Part shown: piece by piece, positions 50,573-60,541 of the stretch | Layout: every line of letters starts with the position of its first letter | Numbering within the stretch: the stretch's first letter is position 1 | Assembly: GCF_000469545.1 (NCBI RefSeq) | Contig: NZ_KI273058.1 | Span: forward strand, 62,001 to 126,000 | Length of the DNA: 64,000 nt | Reading direction: 5' to 3' | From: Mitsuokella sp. oral taxon 131 str. W9106 | GTDB taxonomy: Bacteria > Bacillota > Negativicutes > Selenomonadales > Selenomonadaceae | Position numbers and translations under genes: made by a program | The notes under the pieces: model-generated | The model's database searches: none | Told to the model about the DNA's origin: nothing | The model's input: only the letters and a program-made list of their open reading frames with translations

Positions 50573-52051
50573 ATGGCAAAGACGAAACGGGTCTTGGCTG
50601 TGGATTTCGGCGCTTCCAGCGGGCGGGTCATGTGTGCGGAGTTTGACGGAGCGCGCATCGCGCTCCGCGAGCTTCACCGCTTTTCAAACGATCCCGTTAT
50701 CGTGCGGGGCACGATGTATTGGGATGTCCTGCGGCTCTTTCACGAGATCAAGCAGGGGCTTTTAAAGGCGAAATCCGTCGGGCCTATCGACAGCATGGCC
50801 GTCGACACGTGGGGCGTTGACTTCGCCCTTTTGGATGAGATGGGGAACCTGCTCGAAAATCCGGTCCATTATCGTGACAAGCGAACGAGCGGGATGCTGG
50901 AGGAAGTGTTCCGTCATATTTCCGCGGCGGAGCTCTACGCGGCAACGGGCAATCAGCTCATGGAGATCAATACGGCATTTCAATTGCGCGCCGTGCAAAG
51001 GCGCAGGCCGGACTTGCTTGCGCGCGCCGAAACCCTGCTCATGATGCCGGATCTGTTCCATTATATGCTGACCGGGGAGGCGTGCGCAGAGGTTTCCATC
51101 GCTTCCACGACGCAGCTCATGGACGCGCAGACGCAGGATTGGTCGCAGGAGGTCTTGAAAGCACTGGGACTGCCGCCGTCGCTTTTCCCGCATATCGTTC
51201 CGTCAGGGACTCGGATCGGGCGCCTCGATGCTCAAATTGCGGAAGAGCTCGGCATTGAGCGAATCCCGGTCATTGCTGTAGCGGGACATGACACACAGAG
51301 TGCGATGGTTTCCGTGCCGACAAAGAAAGAAAATTTTGTCTTTTTGTCCTGCGGGACGTGGTCGCTGCTGGGAACCGAGCTTCGCGATCCGATCCTCACC
51401 GAAAAAGCGCGGCTCGCAGACTATACAAATGAGCGCGGCTATGGCGGCAGGGTATCGTTCCTCAAGAACATCATCGGGCTTTGGCTGGTGCAGGAAAGCC
51501 GCCGCCAATGGATGCGTGAGGGACGCAGCTATGCGTTTGGCGAGCTCGAACAGATGGCAGGGAAAACGAAGCCGTTTCAGTCGCTTGTCGATCCCGATGC
51601 GCCGGAATTTGTGCCATCGGGCGATCTGCCGAAGCGCATCCGCGCCTATTGCGAGCGGACGCATCAGCATATACCGCAGAGCGAGGGCGAAATCATTCGC
51701 TGCATAGATGAGAGCCTCGCACTCAAATATCGGGCAGCGCTTGCGCAGTTGGAAGACTGCGTGCCGGAAACGCGGGGAGCAGAAATCCATATCCTCGGCG
51801 GAGGCGTGCAGAGCGGTTTGCTTTGCCAAATGACAGCGGATGCTTGTGGGCGAAATATCTTGGCGGGCCCGATCGAGGCGACGGTCATGGGCAATGTGCT
51901 CGTACAGCTTTTGGCGTCGGGAGCGCTTGGAAGTCTCGAAGAGGCGCGGCAGGCCGTGCGAGACTCGGAACCGTGCCGCACGTATGTGCCGGCGGATCCG
52001 GCTGCGTGGGATGCCGCCTATGAGAAATGGAAGGAGATCGTAGCATGCTGA
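50573..52051 (+). CDS. fucK: L-fuculokinase (rhamnulokinase-like FGGY kinase)
   Basis: A 492-residue FGGY sugar kinase. The N-terminal ATP motif is VDFGASSGRVM, with DTWGVDFALLD, GHDTQSAM and the C-terminal ILGGGVQSGLL also seen. By motifs it is nearer the rhamnulokinase branch, but its place between fucI and fucU makes L-fuculose the likely substrate. The stop overlaps fucU by 7 bp. Confidence 0.88.
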   Translation: MAKTKRVLAVDFGASSGRVMCAEFDGARIALRELHRFSNDPVIVRGTMYWDVLRLFHEIKQGLLKAKSVGPIDSMAVDTWGVDFALLDEMGNLLENPVHYRDKRTSGMLEEVFRHISAAELYAATGNQLMEINTAFQLRAVQRRRPDLLARAETLLMMPDLFHYMLTGEACAEVSIASTTQLMDAQTQDWSQEVLKALGLPPSLFPHIVPSGTRIGRLDAQIAEELGIERIPVIAVAGHDTQSAMVSVPTKKENFVFLSCGTWSLLGTELRDPILTEKARLADYTNERGYGGRVSFLKNIIGLWLVQESRRQWMREGRSYAFGELEQMAGKTKPFQSLVDPDAPEFVPSGDLPKRIRAYCERTHQHIPQSEGEIIRCIDESLALKYRAALAQLEDCVPETRGAEIHILGGGVQSGLLCQMTADACGRNILAGPIEATVMGNVLVQLLASGALGSLEEARQAVRDSEPCRTYVPADPAAWDAAYEKWKEIVAC

Positions 52052-52485
52052 AAGGAATTCCCAAAATTTTGTCGCCGGAGCTGTTGCGCGTCCTCGCCGA
52101 AATGGGGCACAGCGATCGCATCGTGATCGCGGATGGCAATTTTCCGGCGGAGTCCATCGGAAAAAACGCGGTCGTGGTGCGCGCTGACGGCCATGGCGTG
52201 CCGGAGCTTTTGGATGCGATCTTGCAGCTTTTTCCGCTCGATTCGTACACCGAGCATCCCGTGAACCTCATGGAGGTCATGCCCGGCGATCCCGCGAAAA
52301 CGCCGATTTGGGATACGTACCGTGAAATTGTCACACGCCATGACACGCGCGGCGCGAAGGCAATCGGCACGATCGAACGCTTCCAATTTTACGAAGAAGC
52401 ACGAAAGGCTTATGCGATCGTGACGACGAGCGAGATGGCAATTTACGCGAATATCATGCTGCAAAAAGGCGTCGTTACGGAGTGA
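52045..52485 (+). CDS. fucU: L-fucose mutarotase
   Basis: A 146-residue FucU/RbsD family protein that interconverts the alpha and beta forms of L-fucose to feed FucI. The early GHSDRIVIADGNFP segment holds the catalytic histidine and acidic residue of the family, and the C-terminal Tyr region is present. It starts inside the end of fucK. Confidence 0.93.
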   Translation: MLKGIPKILSPELLRVLAEMGHSDRIVIADGNFPAESIGKNAVVVRADGHGVPELLDAILQLFPLDSYTEHPVNLMEVMPGDPAKTPIWDTYREIVTRHDTRGAKAIGTIERFQFYEEARKAYAIVTTSEMAIYANIMLQKGVVTE

Positions 52486-52506
52486 CGGGAGACGGGAGAC
52501 AGGAAA

Positions 52507-53193
52507 ATGGCATACGAGAAGATAAAGGATGAAATTTGCGACGTCTGCCACAAGATGTGGCAGCTTGGCTGGGTCGCAGCGAATGACGGCAATGTGTCCG
52601 TGAAGCTGCCGGACGGAACGCTGATGGTGACGCCGACCGGTATCAGCAAAAGCTTTATCACGCCGGAGAAGCTCGTCCATATCGATAGGGACGGCAAGAT
52701 CTTAGAGGCAGAGGAGGGGTATCGTCCGTCATCGGAGATCAAAATGCACCTTCGCTGCTACAAGGAACGTGAGGATGTCGGGGCGGCGCTTCATGCACAC
52801 CCGCCGACGGCGACAGGATTTGCCGTCGCGCATGTTCCTTTGGATCGCTACGACATGATCGAGACCGTCGCGACGCTTGGCTCGATCCCGATCACGCCGT
52901 ATGGGACGCCGTCGACGCAGGAAGTGCCGGATGCGATTGCACCGTACCTCGCGGAACACGATGCCGTTCTGCTTGAGAATCATGGCGCGCTCACCGTCGG
53001 TGCGACCCTCATCGATGCTTACTATCGGATGGAAACGGTGGAACTTTTTGCCAAAATCAACCTGACCGCCTATATGCTTGGCGGCCCGAAGGAGATTTCG
53101 AGGGAGAATATCGACAAGCTCATCGAGCTGCGGAAATACTACGGCATCACAGGCAGGCATCCCGGATACAAGCATTACGCATCGGACAAATAA
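52507..53193 (+). CDS. fucA: L-fuculose-1-phosphate aldolase
   Basis: A 228-residue class II zinc aldolase. Glu77 (SSE), His96 and His98 (HAHPP) and His159 (ENHGAL) form the catalytic and zinc site. It splits L-fuculose 1-phosphate to dihydroxyacetone phosphate and L-lactaldehyde. No lactaldehyde reductase (fucO) is in the operon, so L-lactaldehyde disposal must be encoded elsewhere. Confidence 0.95.
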   Translation: MAYEKIKDEICDVCHKMWQLGWVAANDGNVSVKLPDGTLMVTPTGISKSFITPEKLVHIDRDGKILEAEEGYRPSSEIKMHLRCYKEREDVGAALHAHPPTATGFAVAHVPLDRYDMIETVATLGSIPITPYGTPSTQEVPDAIAPYLAEHDAVLLENHGALTVGATLIDAYYRMETVELFAKINLTAYMLGGPKEISRENIDKLIELRKYYGITGRHPGYKHYASDK

Positions 53194-53218
53194 AGCAGTC
53201 AGAGGAGAGTGTACATTT

Positions 53219-54562
53219 ATGAAGTCGGAATTAAACGGGACGGTTTCCCCGCCCATGGAGGCGCAGGATATGCCTGTCGTTTCGAAGGAAAACCGCGTGT
53301 ATTTCATGCTTTTGGTATCGTGCTTTGCGTTATGGGGACTCCTGAACAACATGACGGATAATCTCGTCCCGTCTTTTGCGAAGATCTTTATGATCAAAGC
53401 AGTCGATTCCTCGCTCGTACAGGTTGCATTCTACGGCGCCTATGCCGTGCTTGCGCTTCCTGCCGCCTTTATTATCAAGCGCTACTCGTATCGTGTAGGC
53501 GTCCTTGTCGGACTCGGGTTTTACATGGTCGGTGCATTTGGATATATTCCGGCTGCGCTTTTGCAAAGCTATAATCTTTTCCTTGTATCGATCTTCATAC
53601 TCGCAGGCGGGCTTTCCGTCCTTGAAACGACGTGCAACCCGTTCGTCCTGTCGCTCGGTGCGCAGGAGACGAGCGTGCGGCGGCTCAATTTTGCACAGGC
53701 ATTCAATCCGCTCGGCTCGATGGCAGGCCTTTTCCTCGCCAAGTACGTCATTCTCGCTCATCTCAATCCCGCCACACTCGATGATCGGCTCGCGATGGGC
53801 GCGTCGGAGCTTGCCGCACTTCGCGACAGCGAGTTGTTTTGGGTCTGCGTTCCGTATGTCGGCCTGATCCTCATTGCCTTTGTCATCTGGTGCGTGTTCT
53901 TCCGCAGCAAGCTCAGCGACAAGGATGCGGCAGACGAGATGACGGTTGCCGAGGCGCTCAAGAGGCTGCTCTCGATTCCCCGTTACTACTGCGGCGTGAT
54001 GGCCCAGTTCTTCTATGTCGGCGTGCAGATTGCCGTTTGGACCTGGACGATCAAGTATGCCATGACGAACTTGCATGTCATTGAAGCAGAGGCGGCAAAT
54101 TTCTACATCTACTCCATCTTCCTTTTCATCGGCTGCCGCTGGCTCTGCACGTATCTCATGAAGTATATCACGCCGGCCAAAATGATGGCGGCGTTCGCCG
54201 CAGGCGGCATTGTCTGCAGCATCGGTACCGTCTACCTGCCGATTGACGTTTCCATCTACACGCTGATTGCGATTTCCGGGTGCATGAGCTTGATGTTCCC
54301 CACGATTTACGGCATTGCACTGCGCGGGCTTGGCCCAGAGGTCAAGTTCGGCGCGGCAGGGCTTATCATGGCGATCCTTGGCGGCGCGATCATCACGCCG
54401 ATGATGGGCGGGCTCGTCGACAACAGCACGCTTGCCTTCCTGGTCAGCGGCTTTACGCCGGAGGAAACGGCAATCCGCTCCGCATTCTTCCTCCCTGCGT
54501 TCTGCTTTGCCGTCGTTTTCGCCTATGCACTGCGCTTCCGCCATGCACAGGAAGAGTCGTGA
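53219..54562 (+). CDS. fucP: L-fucose:H+ symporter
   Basis: A 447-residue major facilitator of the FucP family with twelve predicted membrane segments. Seen are FALWGLLNNMTDNLVPSF in the first segment and GLSVLETTCNPFVLSLG, the conserved FucP motif. It imports L-fucose for the operon's enzymes. GAGGAGAG precedes the ATG at 53219. A strong terminator follows. Confidence 0.94.
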   Translation: MKSELNGTVSPPMEAQDMPVVSKENRVYFMLLVSCFALWGLLNNMTDNLVPSFAKIFMIKAVDSSLVQVAFYGAYAVLALPAAFIIKRYSYRVGVLVGLGFYMVGAFGYIPAALLQSYNLFLVSIFILAGGLSVLETTCNPFVLSLGAQETSVRRLNFAQAFNPLGSMAGLFLAKYVILAHLNPATLDDRLAMGASELAALRDSELFWVCVPYVGLILIAFVIWCVFFRSKLSDKDAADEMTVAEALKRLLSIPRYYCGVMAQFFYVGVQIAVWTWTIKYAMTNLHVIEAEAANFYIYSIFLFIGCRWLCTYLMKYITPAKMMAAFAAGGIVCSIGTVYLPIDVSIYTLIAISGCMSLMFPTIYGIALRGLGPEVKFGAAGLIMAILGGAIITPMMGGLVDNSTLAFLVSGFTPEETAIRSAFFLPAFCFAVVFAYALRFRHAQEES

Positions 54563-54635
54563 AGACAGGCGTAACATATCGAGATGGATGCGATTCGCAG
54601 CCGATCGCATTCACGGGGAAAACAACGCACATAAA

Positions 54636-54669
54636 GACGCATGCTCCATAAGAGCGTGCGCCTTTTTTT
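54636..54669 (+). terminator. terminator of the fuc operon
   Basis: An 11 bp stem with one mismatch and one G-U pair (54636-54646 with 54652-54662), a 5 nt loop and seven T residues (54663-54669). Confidence 0.88.
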
Positions 54670-54741
54670 GCGTGCCAGTCTTTGTGCGGCACGCATGCCT
54701 GGGACGTTCGACCTAGGGAAAGGAGCACACACGCGTAATTC

Positions 54742-54770
54742 TTGCGGGAAGCGAGGGGATTTGCTATACT
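54742..54770 (+). promoter_or_regulatory. promoter of the LCP gene
   Basis: TTGCGG (54742-54747), 17 bp, TATACT (54765-54770), 54 bp before the start codon. Confidence 0.7.
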
Positions 54771-54824
54771 ATGAAAGTTAGATGGAAGAACTTCGGTTAT
54801 ATTGAATGAAGGATCAGAGAACAA

Positions 54825-56150
54825 ATGCGAAGAACGCGAAAGAGAAAACGTAGTTTTCGACGTGTCAGGCGAGCGGCCATCCTGCTGCTTGTCCTCGCCC
54901 TCGTGGCGGCTTGCTGCTATGCAGCATGGCAGAAGGGCGCGTTTCGCTTAGGGGATCCGGCAGGCAAGCAGGACGGCATCACGCATATCATGATCATGGG
55001 GGTCGACCGGCGCAGCGACGACGTCGGGCGCAGCGATACCTTGATGGTCGCATCGGTCGATACGGCAAAGGAAAAGGCGGCGCTTCTCTCCATCCCGCGT
55101 GACACGCGCGTTGCGATCGAGGGAAATGGGAACGACAAGATCAATCACGCTTACGCGTTCGGCGGGCATAAGCTCACGCAGAAGAGTGTCGAGGGGCTTC
55201 TCGGTGTCAAGATCGACCACTACATCCTCATCGACACGAGAGCATTTGAACGCATCATCGATGCGATTGGCGGCATAGATATCAACGTCCGGAAGCGCAT
55301 GCACTATGAAGATCCGTGGGATGACGACGGGGGGCTTGTCATCGACTTTTACCCCGGCGAACAGCACATGGATGGCAAGAAGGCGATGGAGTACGTGCGC
55401 TACCGCGATGGCGAGGGCGATATCGGGCGCATTGGACGCCAGCAGACTTTTATGAAGGCGGTGCTCGCAAAGCTCATTTCGCCCGATATGCTCCCGCGCC
55501 TGCCGCAGGTCATCGAGGAGGTCCGCACTTCGATGGAGACGGATATGTCGGCGATGGAGCTTCTCGGCTTTGCCAGGGTCCTGAAGGGCGTACAGGCGCA
55601 GGGACTCGAGGCGAAGATGGTGCCCGGAAGCCCCGGCTTCCACGAGGATATCAGCTATTGGCTGCCGGATATCCCCGAACTGCGCGGCCTGCTCGCTTCC
55701 GAGATGGGGCGGACGCTCTCGGAGAAGGAGAAGGAACAGGCGCAGAAGGACGAAGACGCGTACTTCGCGGCGCTGCCGAAAGACCTCAAGGTCATCGCAC
55801 AGAAATCGCAGGGAAGCGCGTCACTCGGCGAAAGCGCGGGGGATGAGCCGGCAGAAAAGCCGATGAGACCGAAGGAGATCTCCGTCATGGTCATCAATTC
55901 GAGTGGGATCAACGGTGCGGGAGCAGAGGTCGCAGCAGTGCTGCAGCGCAAGGGATTCATCATTTCGGGGGTCGAGACGGGACGGACGAGTTCGCGCGAG
56001 CAGACGACGATCACGACCGCGACGCGCAATACGGATGTATTTTACGGCATGCCGTTCCCGTGCATCATCATGGACGGAGGCAGCTCGAACCAGGCTGTCG
56101 TCAACATCGGCCTTGACTACAGGAAAACCGGCAGGAAAGACAGCAAATAG
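54825..56150 (+). CDS. LytR-CpsA-Psr family glycopolymer ligase
   Basis: A 441-residue membrane-anchored protein. A very basic N-terminus precedes one membrane segment (about 16-34). The extracytoplasmic LCP catalytic domain (about 50-260) has IMIMGVDRR, RSDTLMV, SIPRDTRV and YVRYRDGEGDIGRIGRQQ, whose Arg and Asp residues bind polyprenyl-pyrophosphate. A C-terminal LytR_C domain lies at about 345-430. LCP enzymes attach secondary polymers to peptidoglycan or lipid acceptors. Confidence 0.92.
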   Translation: MRRTRKRKRSFRRVRRAAILLLVLALVAACCYAAWQKGAFRLGDPAGKQDGITHIMIMGVDRRSDDVGRSDTLMVASVDTAKEKAALLSIPRDTRVAIEGNGNDKINHAYAFGGHKLTQKSVEGLLGVKIDHYILIDTRAFERIIDAIGGIDINVRKRMHYEDPWDDDGGLVIDFYPGEQHMDGKKAMEYVRYRDGEGDIGRIGRQQTFMKAVLAKLISPDMLPRLPQVIEEVRTSMETDMSAMELLGFARVLKGVQAQGLEAKMVPGSPGFHEDISYWLPDIPELRGLLASEMGRTLSEKEKEQAQKDEDAYFAALPKDLKVIAQKSQGSASLGESAGDEPAEKPMRPKEISVMVINSSGINGAGAEVAAVLQRKGFIISGVETGRTSSREQTTITTATRNTDVFYGMPFPCIIMDGGSSNQAVVNIGLDYRKTGRKDSK

Positions 56151-56173
56151 ATCGGCAGGAAGGGGAGCGGCGG

Positions 56174-58165
56174 TTGAGTTCGCTGAAGGCAATCGGCCTC
56201 AAGAAGGCATTCGGTATCGAGACGCTTTTTCACGATGTGACGTTTGAAGTCGCGCATGGGGACAAGGTCGGATTTGTCGGCGCAAACGGCGCGGGCAAGA
56301 CGACGCTCATGCGCTGTCTTTTAGGGCAGGAAGAGCTCGACAGCGGCACGGTGCAATTCGAAGGTGCCGCTTCGATCGGCTACGTCGAGCAGCAGGCGGA
56401 GTTCGGAGACGGGACGCTCTACGAGGAGTTTCTCCGCGCCTTCCGCGACGTCATCGCGCTCGGCGCGAAGAAGCGCGAGCTTGAGGTGCGCATCGCAAGC
56501 GACCACAGCGAGGAAACGATGGCGGCGTACAGCCGCGTCGCATTTCGGTTCGAGCAGCTCGGCGGCTACGATTACGAGGCGCGCATCCGCCGCGTCGCCT
56601 TTGGGCTTGGATTTACAGAAGAGGACTTGGAAAAGGAAGCCAGCTGCTTTTCGGGGGGGCAGAAGACGCGCATCTGTCTCACAAAGGCGCTTTTGCGCGA
56701 ACCGGATTTCCTTTTCCTCGATGAGCCGACGAATCATCTTGACGTCCGCATGATCGAGTGGCTGGAAGGGTTCCTTCGCGCCTATTCGGGTGGCGTGCTC
56801 ATCATCTCGCATGACCGCTACTTCCTGGATCGCACCGCGACGCGCATCCTGGAGCTTGCGGGGCGTACGGTCACGAGCTACGAGGGCAACTACACGTACT
56901 TCATGAAAGTCAAGACCGAGCGCCGCGCCGCGCTCCAATCCGCCTACGAGAAGCAGCAGGAGCACATCCGAAAGACGGAGGAGTACATCCGCCGCTACAA
57001 GGCGGGCATCAAGAGCAAGCAGGCGCGCGGCAGGCAGAGCCAGCTGAACCGCCTTGCGCGCATCGTGCTGCCGCCTGAGGAGGCGGCCTTCAATTCCTTT
57101 GCGTTCAGTGCCCCTCCGGCGTGCGCGCAGCGCGTCGCAGAGCTTGAAGACGTCCGTGTCGCGTTTGGCGGGCATACGGTATTCGAGCATCTTTCGCTGT
57201 GTATTCGGAACGGGGATGGCGTCGCACTCGTCGGACCGAACGGTGCGGGCAAGACGACGCTCCTTCGCCTGCTCGTCGGCGAGATCGAGCCGCAGGGCGC
57301 AGGCCGCGTGAAGATCGGCAGCCGGGTCAAGATCGGCTATTTCTCGCAGCAGCACGAAGGGCTCAACCCAGACCATACCATTCTCGAAGAGCTTCAGTCG
57401 GATTTCGGGCTCGGCGAGGAACAGGCGCGCCGTTACCTCGGGGCGTTCCTATTCCACGGCGACGAAGTGCTTCGCCGCATCGGCTCGCTTTCGGGCGGCG
57501 AGCAGTCGCGCGTCGCATTTTTGAAACTCATGCTCACGGGCGCGAATTTTCTCGTGCTCGATGAGCCGACAAACCATCTCGACATTCCCGCGCGCGAGGC
57601 AGTCGAAGAAGCGCTCATGGCGTACCCCGGCACATTTCTTGCCGTCTCGCATGACCGCTACTTCCTCGACAAAGTCGCGAATTGCACGTTTGAGCTGGAG
57701 GGAGGCAGGCTGAAGGAGTATTTCGGCGGCTACAGCTACTATCAAATGAAAAAGGAAGCGGAGCGCGAAGAGGCCGCAGAGGAAGCGGCAGAGCGGAAAG
57801 AGGCGGAGCGCGAAAAAGCGGCCAAGGAAAAGGCACGTGAAAAAGAGTGCGCACGGCGGCAGCGGGCAGAGCGCGGCGGAAGCGAGCCGCGCGGGAAAGC
57901 GCAGGCGGAAGCAGCGGCGCGCGAGGCGGCGGAAACGAGCCGCATCCAAGGCATGAGCGAAGCGCGGCGCGAGGAAATGATCCAGCGCGCCGAGGCGGAG
58001 ATCGCCATGGCGGAAGCGGAACTCAAGGGGCTTGAGGTTTCGATAAACGATCCCGCCGTGCAGAAAGACCCTGAAAAGAGCCGTGAGATCGCGGCGGAAT
58101 ACGCGGCAAAGGAGCGGGAAATCGAGCAGCGCTACGCGAGGTGGGAAACGCTGACGGAGGCGTAA
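56174..58165 (+). CDS. ABC-F family ATPase
   Basis: A 663-residue soluble protein with two ABC ATPase cassettes and no membrane part. Walker A motifs GANGAGKTT (about 36-44) and GPNGAGKTT, signature sequences FSGGQKTR and LSGGEQSR, and two DEPTNHLD Walker B segments are seen. A linker with Arg/Lys-rich helices joins the cassettes. The last 130 or so residues are an unusually long Glu/Ala/Arg/Lys coiled coil. ABC-F proteins act on ribosomes in translation control or antibiotic protection. The start is TTG, with GGAAGGGGAG upstream. Confidence 0.92.
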   Translation: MSSLKAIGLKKAFGIETLFHDVTFEVAHGDKVGFVGANGAGKTTLMRCLLGQEELDSGTVQFEGAASIGYVEQQAEFGDGTLYEEFLRAFRDVIALGAKKRELEVRIASDHSEETMAAYSRVAFRFEQLGGYDYEARIRRVAFGLGFTEEDLEKEASCFSGGQKTRICLTKALLREPDFLFLDEPTNHLDVRMIEWLEGFLRAYSGGVLIISHDRYFLDRTATRILELAGRTVTSYEGNYTYFMKVKTERRAALQSAYEKQQEHIRKTEEYIRRYKAGIKSKQARGRQSQLNRLARIVLPPEEAAFNSFAFSAPPACAQRVAELEDVRVAFGGHTVFEHLSLCIRNGDGVALVGPNGAGKTTLLRLLVGEIEPQGAGRVKIGSRVKIGYFSQQHEGLNPDHTILEELQSDFGLGEEQARRYLGAFLFHGDEVLRRIGSLSGGEQSRVAFLKLMLTGANFLVLDEPTNHLDIPAREAVEEALMAYPGTFLAVSHDRYFLDKVANCTFELEGGRLKEYFGGYSYYQMKKEAEREEAAEEAAERKEAEREKAAKEKAREKECARRQRAERGGSEPRGKAQAEAAAREAAETSRIQGMSEARREEMIQRAEAEIAMAEAELKGLEVSINDPAVQKDPEKSREIAAEYAAKEREIEQRYARWETLTEA

Positions 58166-58215
58166 CGAGTGTTGGCGCAGACCGGGCGGCGTGACGGACG
58201 ATGAGGAGGGAGCAA

Positions 58216-60432
58216 ATGCCGGACAAGCGAAATGAGCAGACGATCCTCGGATTTGGCGATGAACCCGCGCCCGAGGAGCTTGAAGGCAGCGTTGACAGCG
58301 TTGTCTTCACGAATGACGAAGGCAGCTTCTCCGTCTTTCGCCTGCGTCCGGCAGGCGGGAACAGCCGTGTCTCGGTCACGGCGCCGTGCGCTGCGCCGCT
58401 CGTGGGGCAACAGGTGCGCCTTGCGGGCACGTGGGTCAATCATCCGCGCTTCGGGCAGCAGTTCAAGGCGCGGTCGCTGCGCGTTGAGGCACCGTCGAGC
58501 GCAAAGGGCATCGAGCGCTTCCTCGCCTCGGGGGCAGTGGAGGGAATCGGCCCTGCGATGGCAGCGCGCATCGTAAAGAAGTTCGGCACGGATGCGCTGC
58601 GGATCATCGAGGAACAGCCGCATCAGCTCCAAGAGGTTGCGGGCATCGGCAGGAAGACGGCGGAGAAGATCGCCGCATCCTATCGCGCGCAGACGGAGCT
58701 GCGTGAGATCATGGTATGGCTTGAGGGACATGGCATATCGGGCACGTTTGCCGCGCGCATCTTCAAGGCCTATTCGTCCTTTTCGCTCGATGTGCTCCAG
58801 CATCATCCGTACCAGCTCGCACGCGAAATCGAAGGCATCGGCTTTCAGACGGCGGACGCGATCGCCGCGAGCCTCGGTGTCGCAGGCGATGACACGGAGC
58901 GCGTAGCGGCGGGCATTGACTACGCGCTGCAGCAGATCGCGACAAATGGGCATTGCTGCATCCCCGAAGGCCCGCTCGCCGAGAAGGCGGCAAAGCTCCT
59001 CGGCGTTCCTGCGGCGCGCGTGCGCGACGTGATACAGGCGCAGCTCGCCGCAAAGCGGCTCGCCGTCGAGTACGAGGGCGCGGACATGCTCATCTACCCA
59101 TCGCAGCTCTACCGCGCGGAATGTGCCGTCGCCGAAAAGCTCCTCGATTTGCAGAAAAACGCGCATGCCGTCGCGGGCGCGGATCGTGGCGCGGCCCTTG
59201 TCGCAAAGTGGGAGCGGAAGACAGGCCTGTCGCTTGCACCAGCACAGCGCGATGCCGTCGCAAGCGTGCTCGAACACGGCGTATTTGTCCTCACGGGCGG
59301 ACCTGGCACGGGCAAGACGACGGTCGTCCGCGCGATGCTCGACCTCTTGGAGGAAAAGGGGCTTTCGATCCTGCTCGGTGCGCCGACTGGGCGCGCGGCA
59401 AAGCGTCTTGCGGAAGCGACGGGGCGAAAGGCGGTGACCGTTCACCGCATGCTCGAAGCGCAGGGCATCCGCGGCACGGTACAGTTCCTGCGCAGCGAGG
59501 ACGAGCCGCTCGAAACGGACGCTGTTATCCTGGACGAGGTTTCGATGATGGATATTATGCTCATGGCGCACTTTCTCGCCGCCGTTCCGATGGGCTGCCG
59601 TGTCGTCTTCGTCGGCGATGTCGATCAGCTTCCTGCCGTCGGCCCCGGCGCTGTCCTGAAGGACATCCTGCGCTCGAAAGCCGTGCCGAGCGTGCGCCTG
59701 ACGGAAGTCTTTCGCCAGCAGGGCGAGAGCAGCATCGTCATGAATGCGCATGCGATCAATGCAGGACGCGAGCCCGTGGCCGTGCGCGACGTGGGCGCGG
59801 AGTTTCAGTTTTGGGAGCTTCCCGATGCCGCGACGACGGCGGAGAAGATCGTCTCGCTCTGTGCGAACTTCCTGCCGCAGAAGGGGTTCTCGCCGCTTTC
59901 GGACGTGCAGGTGCTCGCGCCGATGCATCGGCAGGAGTGCGGCGTCGACAATCTCAACCGCCTGCTGCAGGAAGCGCTCAATCCGAAGTCGCAGGCAAAG
60001 CCGGAGTACGTCGGTGCCTCGCATACGTTCCGGCTCGGTGATAAGGTCATGCAGACGAAGAACAACTACACGAAGCAGGTATTCAACGGCGATATCGGCT
60101 TTATCACGGCACTCGACGCGAGCGGGCTTTCCGTGCGCTTCGGCGAGGGGCTTGTCGTCGGCTACGAGCGCGGCGAGCTAGGCGAGCTGCAGCTCGCCTA
60201 CGCGATGAGCGTTCATAAGAGCCAAGGCAGTGAGTATCCAGTTATCGTCCTGCCGCTCGTCGCGGGCCATCGCATCATGCTGCAGCGCAATCTCCTCTAC
60301 ACGGCCGTGACGCGCGCCAGGGAGAAGGTCATTCTGCTCGGCTCGCGCGCAGCGCTTCGGACTGCCGTCGAGAACGATCGGACGAAGCGTCGCTATACGC
60401 TGCTCGCCGAGCGTCTCGCGCGGAGAAAATGA
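58216..60432 (+). CDS. recD2: RecD2-type DNA helicase
   Basis: A 738-residue SF1B 5'-3' helicase. An OB-like N-domain (about 15-95) and helix-hairpin-helix segments (95-190) precede Walker A GGPGTGKTT, Walker B LDEVSMMD, GDVDQLPAVGPG and the late YAMSVHKSQGSEYP motif VI region. RecD2 occurs in bacteria lacking RecBCD and aids replication-fork and mismatch-linked repair. GGAGGGAG before the ATG at 58216 sets the start; an ATG 15 bp earlier lies ahead of that site. Confidence 0.94.
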   Translation: MPDKRNEQTILGFGDEPAPEELEGSVDSVVFTNDEGSFSVFRLRPAGGNSRVSVTAPCAAPLVGQQVRLAGTWVNHPRFGQQFKARSLRVEAPSSAKGIERFLASGAVEGIGPAMAARIVKKFGTDALRIIEEQPHQLQEVAGIGRKTAEKIAASYRAQTELREIMVWLEGHGISGTFAARIFKAYSSFSLDVLQHHPYQLAREIEGIGFQTADAIAASLGVAGDDTERVAAGIDYALQQIATNGHCCIPEGPLAEKAAKLLGVPAARVRDVIQAQLAAKRLAVEYEGADMLIYPSQLYRAECAVAEKLLDLQKNAHAVAGADRGAALVAKWERKTGLSLAPAQRDAVASVLEHGVFVLTGGPGTGKTTVVRAMLDLLEEKGLSILLGAPTGRAAKRLAEATGRKAVTVHRMLEAQGIRGTVQFLRSEDEPLETDAVILDEVSMMDIMLMAHFLAAVPMGCRVVFVGDVDQLPAVGPGAVLKDILRSKAVPSVRLTEVFRQQGESSIVMNAHAINAGREPVAVRDVGAEFQFWELPDAATTAEKIVSLCANFLPQKGFSPLSDVQVLAPMHRQECGVDNLNRLLQEALNPKSQAKPEYVGASHTFRLGDKVMQTKNNYTKQVFNGDIGFITALDASGLSVRFGEGLVVGYERGELGELQLAYAMSVHKSQGSEYPVIVLPLVAGHRIMLQRNLLYTAVTRAREKVILLGSRAALRTAVENDRTKRRYTLLAERLARRK

Positions 60433-60461
60433 GGAGGGCGGGCACGTATCGGCGCGCCGGC

Positions 60462-60489
60462 TTGATTTCTTGCGGTTTCATAGTAAAAT
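60462..60489 (+). promoter_or_regulatory. possible promoter for the exported protein-metA operon
   Basis: TTGATT (60462-60467), 16 bp, TAAAAT (60484-60489). Moderate match, in the 109 bp gap after recD2. Confidence 0.45.
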
Positions 60490-60541
60490 AGTAAATTAAT
60501 AGTGGTAATCATACGAATGAATGGAAAGGGAGGAGAATCCT

